Source: Ostreococcus lucimarinus CCE9901 (lineage: Eukaryota > Chlorophyta > Mamiellophyceae > Mamiellales > Bathycoccaceae). Taken from it: a stretch of DNA of 64,000 nt. This document shows, piece by piece, positions 18,752 to 27,228 of this stretch; position 1 is the first letter of the stretch, and every line of letters starts with the position of its first letter. Both the position numbers and the translations under genes were made by a program. The notes under the pieces were generated by a model. The model had not been told where the DNA came from. It did no database searches and saw only the letters and a list, made by a program, of their open reading frames with translations. The stretch lies in the NCBI RefSeq assembly GCF_000092065.1, contig NC_009355.1, positions 930,001 to 994,000 of the forward strand, written 5' to 3'.

Positions 18752-19537
18752 ATGGCCGACGACGCGGCGCGCGCGCGCGTCGGCGAGCCCGTGGGCGCGC
18801 GCAAGCGTCGATTACCGGCGAGCGTGCGCGACGCGGCGAGACCGAAGGCGAAGACGACGCCGAGAGAGAAATCCGCGCGCGGTGCGAGCGCGCGCGAGAA
18901 CGCGCGGACGACGGCGCGCGGGCGCGCGGCGAATCAGGTGACGGAGAACGCGCGCGCGGAATCCCCGGTGCGCGAGGAAGCGCGTTTGTACGACGTGGTG
19001 TCGGACGACGACGAGGACGACGACGCGGCGGCGCGCGCGGCGGCGGTTCCGACGGCGTCGACCTCGACGGCGACGACGCTGACGAGCACGGCGATCGGGT
19101 GCGTGAAGACCGTCACGGATGATGCGCTCGTGGAGGCGGCTCGATTTTATTGCGGCTCGAGCACGAAAGCGAAAGCGTTGGCGAGCGCGGCGGAGCCGTC
19201 GGCGCCGTCGGCGCCGACGCCGGATTCGCCGCCGCGCGAGCCTCCGCCCGCGAAGCCCGCGCCATCGCGTCGGCCGTTGCCGTGGTCCAATAAGCTCGAA
19301 ACGTTCGATGATATGTTCTCCATGTTCACCGGCGGTACGGCGGCGCCGAGCGGGGTTTCCCAGCCGTCGACGGCGGCGAATGCGAACGCGTCGCGAGGCG
19401 CCGCCGCGGAAACCTTCGTCGAGGCGCTTCGCTCGCAGCCCGATCCCGCGACCGTGACGGCGAAAACCAAGCCCAAACTCAGTTTCGCCGCGCTCATGGC
19501 GAACGACGAGCCGGAATCGTTCGAGGACTCCGATTAG
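18752..19537 (+). CDS. Hypothetical protein, Ala/Arg-rich, low complexity
   Basis: No family recognised. 261 residues from the Met at 18752 (MADDAARARVGEPVGARKRR); the frame is open up to 18632 but that would overlap the CYP97 start. Basic N-terminal 80 residues, an acidic stretch (DVVSDDDEDDDAA) near 90, then a Pro/Ala-rich region and a short ordered-looking segment LPWSNKLETFDDMFSMFTGG at ~180. The end is KPKLSFAALMANDEPESFEDSD. Codon usage resembles the neighbours, so it is probably real; the composition suggests a nuclear disordered protein. Confidence 0.6.
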   Translation: MADDAARARVGEPVGARKRRLPASVRDAARPKAKTTPREKSARGASARENARTTARGRAANQVTENARAESPVREEARLYDVVSDDDEDDDAAARAAAVPTASTSTATTLTSTAIGCVKTVTDDALVEAARFYCGSSTKAKALASAAEPSAPSAPTPDSPPREPPPAKPAPSRRPLPWSNKLETFDDMFSMFTGGTAAPSGVSQPSTAANANASRGAAAETFVEALRSQPDPATVTAKTKPKLSFAALMANDEPESFEDSD

Positions 19538-19663
19538 ACTAGCCCGATTAGAATAGTAATCAGCGCGCATGTACTCCCGGGTGTTTGCCCTAGTCGAAAA
19601 CAGTTGCTCGGCGCGTCGTTCGCCTCGCACACGCCCGCGCGACGCGCGCGCGCTCGGCTGGAC

Positions 19664-21002
19664 ATGCTCGCCGCGATCGCGAAACGCGCCGCCTCGTCAG
19701 CGTGCGCCCGGACGGTGCGCGCGACGCGAAGCGACGACGCGCGAGTCGACGATCGCTCGACGCGTGGGATCGATTGCGAAACGATCGGTCGCGCGCGCGA
19801 CGCGGTGACGCGCGCTCGCGCGCTCGAACGACGGCGAAACGAATGACTGATGGATCGCACGCGAACAGACGACGACGCACGCGCGTTGGACGCGGGCGTT
19901 CGCGGCGGATGCGAACGATGAGAAGATGGTCATCGAGACGCCGGTGCCGTTCAAGGGACATCTCATCGTACCGCCGTCGCAGATGGTGGAGACGACGAAG
20001 AGCGAGATTATCGATATGTTCACGCAGGCGTACATGATGCGTCGATTGGAGATCGCGGCGGATGTGCTTTATAAGGGGAAGTTTATTCGCGGTTTTTGTC
20101 ACCTGTACGACGGTCAAGAGGCGGTGTGCGTGGGCATGGAAGCGGCGTTGAATAAGCAAGACGCGGTGGTGACGTCGTATCGGGATCATTGTATTCATCT
20201 TGGTCGTGGAGGGACGCCGCTCGAGGTGATGGCGGAGTTGATGGGACGCGTGGACGGCGCGGCGAAGGGGATCGGCGGGTCGATGCACATGTACCGCCGA
20301 GAGGCAAACTTTTTCGGCGGCAACGGCATCGTCGGCGCGCAGACCGCGATCGGGGCCGGTTTGGGGTTCGCATTCAAGTACAACAAACAACCGAATGTGG
20401 CGGTGACGATGTATGGAGACGGGGCGGCGAATCAAGGGCAGTTATTCGAGGCGCTCAACATGGCGGCTCTCTGGGATTTGCCCGTGATTTTCATGTGCGA
20501 AAACAACCATTACGGTATGGGTACCGCACAAGATCGCAGTGCGAAGAGCCCTGTCTATTACAAGCGTGGGGATTACGTTCCGGGTTTGAAAGTTGACGGC
20601 ATGGACGCCCTCGCGGTGAAGCAAGCGATGAAGTTCGCGAAGGAGTACTGCGTCGCGGGCAACGGCCCGATCGTGATGGAGATGGACACGTACCGTTACC
20701 ACGGCCACTCCATGAGCGACCCGGGAAGCACGTACCGTACGCGCGATGAAATCACGGGCATTCGCCAAGAGCGCGATCCCGTCGAGCGTTTGCGCAAGCT
20801 TATCACTGAACATAATTTGCTCGACGCGACGCAAATTAAGCAAATCGAAAAGGAGCAACGGCGCATCGTCGACGAGGCTGTCGAGCAAGCCAAGGCGAGC
20901 CCGCTGCCGCCGAACGAAAACTTGACTAAAAACATGAACACCAACTTGGAGAACATCGTCGTTCGCGGCGTAGACTCGCAGACTTTCCACGCTTTAGTTT
21001 AA
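19664..21002 (+). CDS. Pyruvate dehydrogenase E1 component subunit alpha, mitochondrial, two exons
   Basis: Thiamine-dependent decarboxylase subunit of the pyruvate dehydrogenase complex. Exon 1 (19664-19714) encodes [17 protein letters not shown]; exon 2 (19869-21002) continues in phase with [19 protein letters not shown], together a good mitochondrial presequence in a 394-residue protein. The TPP/Mg motif GDGAANQGQ...CENN is complete, as is [12 protein letters not shown]. The phosphorylation loop [16 protein letters not shown] has the regulatory serine, so control by PDH kinase is likely. This places it with the mitochondrial form rather than the plastid E1-alpha. Without splicing the best start would be base 19926 with no presequence. 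Confidence 0.93.
19715..19868 (+). other. Spliceosomal intron of PDH E1-alpha, 154 bp
   Basis: Begins GTGCGCGC, ends GCGAACAG, phase 0. A CTGAT branch-like motif lies about 18 nt before the AG. An in-frame TGA just upstream of the acceptor rules out reading through. Confidence 0.8.
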
Positions 21003-21065
21003 GGAGAGACAGCTGACGTGAATAGGAATAAAAATTAAAACCAACAAAACGACGCCGCGACAGAA

Positions 21066-22022
21066 TTATTTGTTAAACGCGTCAACGAGCGTGCCAACCG
21101 CGAAGAGAATGAACAACGAACCGCCCGCGTACGCCACGACGCGCTCAGAAATGTAATCGCCTATGACGTCGCCGATGGTGACGGCTCCGGCGGTGGCGAT
21201 GAAATGCCCCGCGAGCGCCCCGCCGACAACTTGACCTGGGTCAGCCGCAGCGGCTAACGCGATGGTGGCGAAAAACGACTTATCGCCCCATTCGGCGCCG
21301 AACACTAGCGCAGCCGTGGTCGCGATCAACGCCATCTCGTCGTTAAACGTACTACCCAAGCCTTCCACGGCTTCCTTGGCGTCCTCCTCCTCCTCCTCAG
21401 CTTTGCTCTCCTCCGCCGATCGAATCGTTTGCACGCCGAAGAACAACAACAACCCGGCCGCTAAGAAGTCATCCCACGGAACGCTCGTCTCGAACGGCAA
21501 ATTCTCATCCAACTGATGAAGAAACTGGCCGAGCGTCACCGAAATCACCGTCATCGCCGCGAGCGCCCCGTACGTCCCCGCGAACACCGCCTTTTTATCC
21601 TGCTGCAGCGCCAGCAGCACGGCGATGAAGAACGTCTTATCCCCAATCTCACTGAACAAAATTAAAAGCAACCCTTGCAAAAATCCGCCGTCCGCGGCGT
21701 CGTCCGCGACGACCTCAGCCGCCGCGCGCGCGTGCTCGGGCGCCAGCAGCGCGAGCGCCGCCGCCCCCGCCCCCGCCGCGCACGTCCGCACCACCGTCGT
21801 CGCCGTCGTCGCCGTCGCGACTTCGCGCGCGATGGCATCGCGTCCGCGCGCGTCCGTCGCCGTCCCCGCGCGCGTCGTCGTCGCCGTCGTCGCCGTCGCG
21901 CGCGTCGCGCCGACGCATCTTGTGGATAAACTTTTCGTCGCGTTCGAACGCGCGACGCGTCGCGCGGGCGTCCCGCGCGCGCTCGCGCGCGGGACCGCGC
22001 GCGCGAACACCGTCGCTCGCAT
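21066..22022 (-). CDS. PAM71/GDT1 (UPF0016) family chloroplast cation transporter
   Basis: Mn2+/Ca2+ (H+) exchanger family; plant PAM71 and CMT1 deliver manganese to photosystem II. About 318 residues from the Met at 22022, preceded by no better start. The first ~100 residues are Arg/Thr/Ala-rich, consistent with a plastid transit peptide. The two family signatures are present, EIGDKTFF at ~127 and EWGDKSFF at ~244, each opening a three-helix repeat, with an acidic Lys/Glu-rich linker (KAEEEEEDAKE) between. Divergent from the DUF6817-like gene with 79 bp between. Confidence 0.9.
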   Translation of the reverse strand: MRATVFARAVPRASARGTPARRVARSNATKSLSTRCVGATRATATTATTTRAGTATDARGRDAIAREVATATTATTVVRTCAAGAGAAALALLAPEHARAAAEVVADDAADGGFLQGLLLILFSEIGDKTFFIAVLLALQQDKKAVFAGTYGALAAMTVISVTLGQFLHQLDENLPFETSVPWDDFLAAGLLLFFGVQTIRSAEESKAEEEEEDAKEAVEGLGSTFNDEMALIATTAALVFGAEWGDKSFFATIALAAAADPGQVVGGALAGHFIATAGAVTIGDVIGDYISERVVAYAGGSLFILFAVGTLVDAFNK

Positions 22023-22101
22023 CGCGCGCGCGAGCCTCGCGGCGCCGGGCGTCGCGCAGTGCGCGACGCGGCGCGTCACTTCGCCGCGCCGGTCGGTCGC
22101 C

Positions 22102-23031
22102 ATGGCGTCGTCCGAGCGCGCGCTCGCGACGCCGTCCTGGCGCGCGGTGTCGCGCGCGGTGGCGGCGCGCGCGATGTGGTACGCGCTCGACGCGCCGTGC
22201 GCGTGGAGCTTGGGCGCGGAGGACGCGCGCGCGGCGCGATGGGACGAAGACGAAGCGACGACGTCGCGGATGGTTGACGAGGACGACCTCGACGACGACG
22301 GCGCGCTGCTGCGCCTGCGCGAGGCGCGCGCGACGAAGCTGACGCACGTTCGAGGGTCGTTCGACGCGCACTTGGTGGACGTGCGGGATTGGTTGGCGCG
22401 GTTCGGCGCGCCTCGCTCGGTGGCGCGGGCCGGCCTCGGCCACGCGGCGTACGGGAGCGAGTTGTTTCCGTGCGCGGTGGCGTCGTTCGGCGCGCATCGC
22501 TCGATGTTTCGCGCGGTTTGTGGGCGCGCGAGCGAGCGGTTGATGTTTCTGTACGCGACGTGCAGTCAGAGAAAGTTTTATCGATGGGCGTTGACGCGCG
22601 CGGGGGCGTTCGATCGAGAGACGGCGGCGGTGAATTTTTACACGGGAGAAACGACGCGCGCGTTGTCGGGATTCGAGATTGCGAGTCTGGCGTTGATACA
22701 CGCGGCGGATATTTTGAGCGTGCAGACGCCGGGGAGGGCGGTGAACACGGCGACGGCGTTCGCGATGTGTTTGGTGGCGAGCGCGGCGGCGACGTTTCGC
22801 GAAGAGACGCGAGACGGAGACGCGGACGCGAGTCTCGTCGATTTCGCCGACGCGCTCGAAAACGACGTCTTGGACGATATCTTAAAAGCCATGGTCGCCA
22901 CGTCCGAGCGGAAAAGCAAAAGCGCGTGGCGAGAGTTGCGCGAAGAGGCGATGGCGCGAGCGCGCCATCGCTTGCGCCGAACGCGAATCGACGCCGTCAT
23001 GGTGATGCGAGCCACGGGCGTTTTGAATTAG
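22102..23031 (+). CDS. DUF6817-like (HD-type) hypothetical protein
   Basis: 309 residues from the Met at 22102, the first Met clear of the divergent PAM71 gene. The N-terminal 75 residues are unassigned. From ~80 the pattern THVRGSFDAHLVDVRDWLARFG, ARAGLGHAAYGSELF, RERLMFLYATCSQR resembles a widespread bacterial/eukaryotic domain of unknown function with HD-like histidine placement (DUF6817, from memory). The rest is helical. No targeting signal is obvious. A metal-dependent hydrolase fold is possible but not shown. Confidence 0.6.
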   Translation: MASSERALATPSWRAVSRAVAARAMWYALDAPCAWSLGAEDARAARWDEDEATTSRMVDEDDLDDDGALLRLREARATKLTHVRGSFDAHLVDVRDWLARFGAPRSVARAGLGHAAYGSELFPCAVASFGAHRSMFRAVCGRASERLMFLYATCSQRKFYRWALTRAGAFDRETAAVNFYTGETTRALSGFEIASLALIHAADILSVQTPGRAVNTATAFAMCLVASAAATFREETRDGDADASLVDFADALENDVLDDILKAMVATSERKSKSAWRELREEAMARARHRLRRTRIDAVMVMRATGVLN

Positions 23032-23257
23032 CGTCGCCGGTCGCGACGGGATTCAAACTAGTACGTCAGAGGTAGATACAAAGTTAGATGGTAGCGACGT
23101 TTTAAGTCATCGTAGGTGGTGGGATTCTAAGTCATCGTAGGTGGTGGCATGCAACGCCGATTCGCGTCGCCGAGGCCTCTCGCCTAACAACGCGCGCAGA
23201 ACACAACTTTCGAGACATCAATCGTCTCGACGTTGCCGACACCAGTGCGCGTCGCCC
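23032..23257. other. Intergenic region with 25-bp-period direct repeat
   Basis: Holds the 3' UTR of the DUF6817-like gene and the promoter of the RING gene. It is more AT-rich than the surrounding DNA and contains two perfect 20-bp copies at 23103-23122 and 23128-23147. Confidence 0.6.
23103..23147. repeat. Two tandem 20-bp perfect copies, period 25 bp
   Basis: The unit is taagtcatcgtaggtggtgg, at 23103-23122 and 23128-23147, separated by gattc. A diverged third copy may lie just upstream (gtcagaggtagat). Confidence 0.85.
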
Positions 23258-24362
23258 ATGCGCGCGCGCGTCGATGACATTTTACGCGCGCAGCCTACGT
23301 CGCAGAGTATCCCCGCCGAAGTCGTCGCGTACGAACTCAAGCGACTCATCCTCGAGGTGTGCCCCGCGCGCGACGATTCGCGTCCCGAGGCGCAAGACTG
23401 ACCATGTGACATAGCTCGACGAAAACGTCCACGACAGCGCGCGCTCGTCAACCTGGCCGTCCGTCCGTACATTTTTCGTCGACTCTCTGCAGTTGATCGA
23501 GTCGTCCGAGCCCGCGCGACGGGTCGCTGAAGCGTTGCGCGATTTGGAAGCGAGCTTTCTGATCACGTCTCAAAAACAGCAATGGCTCGACGGCGAACGC
23601 GAGGATTGGCTTGAGACCGTGCGCCTAGTTGCACGAGTGGTTGATCGACCGTTGATGACTTTTGGGTTACTGAGAGTGATTGGTTCTTTGCTGAACGATC
23701 TGGCGATGTCGCTGAAGGAGGGTTCGTTCGTGCCGGCGTTCACGCGCCCTCGGACAGCCGTCGATGCGACGAGGAAATCGTTGTGGCACGCTCGAGTGGA
23801 GGCGATCTTGATCAGTGGTATCGCGACCGACGAGCGCGACGCGCGCGTGCTCGAAGAGCGATACTTTAGCGACGTGTTGCGACTACGCGCGCCCGAGGCG
23901 AGCGAACAGCCGGTTTTGTTGAACGCCACGCGGTTCGTCGCGCCGATGCCTCGCGAAGAAACTCGAGTTCCCGCGGAGCGGGAACGCGAGCTCAGACTCG
24001 CGCAGTCGTACAACTTTTCTACGGATGTACTTATACGAAGACAGGAGACTCGACGGCGATGTGCGCCACGAAGGCTCATGATTAGCGATGAGGACGAAGA
24101 TGATCCTTACAGCGCCGTCGGCGGCGACGCGGAAGAGCTTGAAAGACTTCGCGGCGAGGTCGCTCGATTGCAAATCGAACGCGAGCAAGAGGTATTGTGC
24201 ACGATTTGCTACTCGAACAAGCGTGACACTGTCGTGTGTCCGTGCTTACACTTGATGTATTGCAGCGCGTGCATCGCGCGACTTCGAGACCAGGGAGGGA
24301 GCGAAGCGCGGTGTCCACATTGTCGATGCGCGATGACGGGGTTGTTGCAAATATTCTCGTGA
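23258..24362 (+). CDS. RING-HC finger protein, two exons
   Basis: Probable E3 ubiquitin ligase of 322 residues. Exon 1 (23258-23356) gives MRARVDDILRAQPTSQSIPA... ending KRLILE, and exon 2 (23493-24362) continues in phase 0 with LIESSEPARRVAEALRDLE; both sides of the junction are amphipathic helix. The body is helical with no known domain. The C-terminus has a short coiled coil (EELERLRGEVARLQIERE) directly before a C3HC4 RING (CTICYSNK, CPCLHLMYCSACI, CPHCRC) and ends 10 residues later. The coiled coil next to a C-terminal RING resembles plant RING-HC proteins. Substrate unknown. Confidence 0.8.
23357..23492 (+). other. Spliceosomal intron of the RING-HC gene, 136 bp
   Basis: Begins GTGTGCCC, ends CTCTGCAG with a pyrimidine-rich tract. 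It contains CTGAC at 23398-23402, rather far (about 90 nt) from the AG. Phase 0 join. The upstream frame stops at 23399-23401 without splicing. Confidence 0.72.
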
Positions 24363-24421
24363 ATGCACGATTTGCCGTTGTTATGTTACAGTACACATTC
24401 GTTTCGACTTGTAATGATCAA

Positions 24422-26299
24422 TTAGTCCGCGAGCACCTTACTAGACCAGCTGAGAGCGAGATTACGCGCGATGTTTGGCCCGTCGCCGACCGCGTTTTGC
24501 ACCAGCTTTTGGATATTGACCTCTCGTTGAAGCGTCGCAACGAGACGTGCGAGCTCGTCCACTTGTAAGCGATCGTCTTCCGTCAACGCGAGGAGCAGTT
24601 GCTGACGAAGTTTAGCGTCCGTAAGAAGTAACCCCGCGCCATCCGTGGCGGTTTCCGTCAAATCGAGGTTCCCGCCGCCGTCTCGCGCGAGATCGATCAA
24701 GTTTTCAAGGCGGCGCCATTGAAACTTGTCTTGCTTGAACAACACTTGAATCAAGCGCTCGCGAAGCGAAACGTCTCGGTCTGTCAATAACCGCTTGGCG
24801 ACGTACGGATACGCGACTTCGAGAAACTTGAAGTCCGGCTTCAACGTCATGCAAATCCCTTCTTGCGTCAACAGCGAGCGGATGACGAGCGAAAACCGCT
24901 CTGGGATGCGAATTGGGTACTGGTACACGAGCTTGTTGAAACTCGACGTCACGGTGCGAAAGTTGAAATTGGCTAACGATGCCGTGCGAGCGTCTTGCCA
25001 AATGTCTTGAAGCGCCGGAACAATGGGCCGCACGTCCGTGCCTGGGGTCAAGAAACCGAGACGAATGAAATCACCCGCCATGCTTTCGTAGTCCTCGTTC
25101 ACCGCGTGCACGACGGCGTCGATGAGCACCTCCTTATTCGTTTGCGTCAGCTGCGCGACGTTCCCAAAATCTACGTACGCGATGCGCCCGTCGCGCATCG
25201 CGAAAATATTACCCGGATGCGGGTCGCCGTGGAATAATCCAAACTCCAACAACTGTCTCAGCCCGCTCACGACGCCCACCTTGATGAACTCCTCGACGTC
25301 GATGCCGGCGTCGACGATGCCTTGCGGATCTGTGCATCGAACGCCATCGATCCATTCCATGGTCAAAATCTTCGACCCGGAGTACTCTTTGTAGTACTTT
25401 GGGATCTTCACGATGGGATCGTCCTTGAAATTGTCGTAAAAATCGCTCAAGTTGCGCCCCTCTTGCACGTAATCGAGTTCCTCCAAGAGCTTCTCGCCAA
25501 ACTCGTCCACGATGAGCTGGGCGTTGCAACCCAACGCGCGCACGGAGTAGCCGTTGATGAACCACGCCAGCGTGCGAAACAATAACAAGTCTCTGTAAAT
25601 GATGGGCTCGATCCCCGGCCGTTGCACCTTGATGGCGACTTCCTCGCCGCTCTCGCGAAGCGTCGCTCGGTACACCTGCCCGAGCGACGCCGCCGCGATC
25701 GGATCGCTCGAAATCACCGAGAACACCTCATCGATCGGTCGTCCGAGCTCGCTTCGAATGATATCAAACGCGGTCGCGTTATCGAACGGCGGCACGTCGT
25801 CTTGAAGCTTGCACAACTCCTCCATGTAATCGCTTCGCACGATATCCGGCCGGTTCGCCAACACCTGCCCCGCCTTGACGAACGACGGCCCCAACTTCGC
25901 CAACTGCACCCTCAGCTGCTCGCTTCGACTCACCACGCGTTCGGTTTCGTTCAACTTATCGTACAGCAACCCACTCGCGAACGCCGTGGCGTTGAACACG
26001 ATCTCCCCGCACCGCGCCGCCGTCCGCGCCGCTTCCCCCGGCCCTCGCATCGCGCGCTCTCTCACCACCGCCGGCGAGTACTTGGGCGCGATCGCGCACG
26101 CCCCGTTCTGCCCGTACAGTTCCTCCACGTCCCTCGCGTCCGGCTGCGCCACCGTCCCCGCGCTCGCCGTCGCGCCGTCGCCTCGCCGCCGCCTCTGGAT
26201 AAGCGCGCGCCGTCCCGTCGCGCCGCCCGTCGTCGCGCGCGTCGTCCCACCGCCGCGCGTCGCGCCGCGCGTCGTCGTCGTCATCATCGCCGTCGCCAT
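24422..26299 (-). CDS. ABC1/UbiB-family atypical kinase, probably plastidial
   Basis: ABC1K proteins act in plastoglobules or mitochondria on quinone and prenyl-lipid metabolism. About 625 residues from the Met at 26299, with a Thr/Arg/Gly-rich N-terminus consistent with transit. Family marks: KAGQVLANRPDIV (the KxGQ motif of the ABC1 N-terminal extension), AASLGQVYRA (the Ala-rich nucleotide loop in place of the P-loop), VAIKVQRPG with the catalytic Lys, LFHGDPHPGNIF and YVDFGNVA (the DFG equivalent). The C-terminal 150 residues are helical as in plant ABC1K plastid members. Converges on the RING gene. Confidence 0.92.
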   Translation of the reverse strand: MATAMMTTTTRGATRGGGTTRATTGGATGRRALIQRRRRGDGATASAGTVAQPDARDVEELYGQNGACAIAPKYSPAVVRERAMRGPGEAARTAARCGEIVFNATAFASGLLYDKLNETERVVSRSEQLRVQLAKLGPSFVKAGQVLANRPDIVRSDYMEELCKLQDDVPPFDNATAFDIIRSELGRPIDEVFSVISSDPIAAASLGQVYRATLRESGEEVAIKVQRPGIEPIIYRDLLLFRTLAWFINGYSVRALGCNAQLIVDEFGEKLLEELDYVQEGRNLSDFYDNFKDDPIVKIPKYYKEYSGSKILTMEWIDGVRCTDPQGIVDAGIDVEEFIKVGVVSGLRQLLEFGLFHGDPHPGNIFAMRDGRIAYVDFGNVAQLTQTNKEVLIDAVVHAVNEDYESMAGDFIRLGFLTPGTDVRPIVPALQDIWQDARTASLANFNFRTVTSSFNKLVYQYPIRIPERFSLVIRSLLTQEGICMTLKPDFKFLEVAYPYVAKRLLTDRDVSLRERLIQVLFKQDKFQWRRLENLIDLARDGGGNLDLTETATDGAGLLLTDAKLRQQLLLALTEDDRLQVDELARLVATLQREVNIQKLVQNAVGDGPNIARNLALSWSSKVLAD

Positions 26300-26588
26300 C
26301 GCGCGCGTCGCGTCGCGCTCCAACGCCCTCGCGCGCGTCGCGCGCGCCGTCGTGTGCGGACGCGCCGTGACGTCGACGCGCCCGCGCGCGCGCGGCGATT
26401 CGATTCGTCGCCGCCGACGCCGACGCGACGCGTTTTCGCGCGTTTTCGCGCGCGCGCCGAATCGCGAAAATTTCGTCGCGTCGCGTCGCGTCGCGCGCGC
26501 CGCGTTCGCGACGACGCCGCGCGCGCGATGCGTCGGCGCGAACGCGCGCGTCAGACGGCGACGCGGCGATTCGATTCGATTCGCGTCG
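26300..26588. promoter_or_regulatory. Divergent intergenic region, UbiB/canopy-like
   Basis: 289 bp of nearly continuous CGCG/GTCG sequence with few AT bases. It is open in several frames, but none encodes recognisable protein. No TATA-like element was seen. Confidence 0.35.
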
Positions 26589-27179
26589 ATGCGCGCGCTC
26601 GTCGCGGCGGCGCTCGTCGCGGCGCTCGTCGCGCTCGCGGCGGCGCGCGGCGTCGCGAGCGCCGCGCCGCCGGCGACGATCGCGGCGTCGCGGGACGCGA
26701 TGGATTCGCTGCCGCGCGACGACGACGACGCCGCGCGACGACGGTTGCGATGCAACGCGTGCGCGGCGGCGTGCGACGCGCTCGTGCGCGATCTCGCGCG
26801 GGAGCGCGCGCGGAGGGGCGGGACGCTGACGCGCGCGCTTGCGGACGCGACGATGGAGGCGACGTGCGCGCGCGCGGGGGAAGAGCTCGGGTTGACGATG
26901 CGCGACGGGCGGGTCACGGAGACGTTCGCGGAGGACGACGGGACGGCGCGAGCGAGAGGGCGATGGATCACGGTGTACGCGCGGGAGGCGTGCGCGAGGC
27001 TGATCGATGGAGAACACGACGATGCGTTGATGACGTTCGGGAAGCGGGACGACGGCGGGGCGCGAATGGAGGCGAGGGAGGCGCTGTGTCACGCGAGAAC
27101 GGGGACGTGCGAGAGCGCGTCGGCGGCGCGCGCCGCGAACGAGTTGGAGGCGCGGGATCGGCGGGATCGCGAGCTTTAG
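26589..27179 (+). CDS. Canopy-like (DUF3456, saposin-type) ER protein
   Basis: 196 residues. A strong signal peptide (MRALVAAALVAALVALAAARG) fixes the start at 26589. The mature part has six cysteines in a saposin-like spacing, opening with RCNACAAACDALVRDL (compare the CxxC start of canopy proteins) and followed by EATCARAGEEL, VYAREACARLI and REALCHARTGTC. It ends RRDREL, which resembles an HDEL/KDEL-type retrieval signal. Animal canopy proteins are ER co-chaperones for membrane receptors. Assignment is by cysteine pattern and topology, so it is moderate. Confidence 0.6.
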   Translation: MRALVAAALVAALVALAAARGVASAAPPATIAASRDAMDSLPRDDDDAARRRLRCNACAAACDALVRDLARERARRGGTLTRALADATMEATCARAGEELGLTMRDGRVTETFAEDDGTARARGRWITVYAREACARLIDGEHDDALMTFGKRDDGGARMEAREALCHARTGTCESASAARAANELEARDRRDREL

Positions 27180-27228
27180 CGAAGTAGTGTGGTGTGCATG
27201 CATCACGTGTATATTTCTAACGCTAGTA

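Noticed and set aside
19926-21002. PDH E1-alpha starting at ATG 19926
   Set aside because: It lacks the mitochondrial presequence that an in-phase upstream exon supplies.
25622-27187. Long plus-strand frames opposite the UbiB gene
   Set aside because: Arg/Ala-rich shadow; the real plus-strand gene begins at the signal peptide at 26589.
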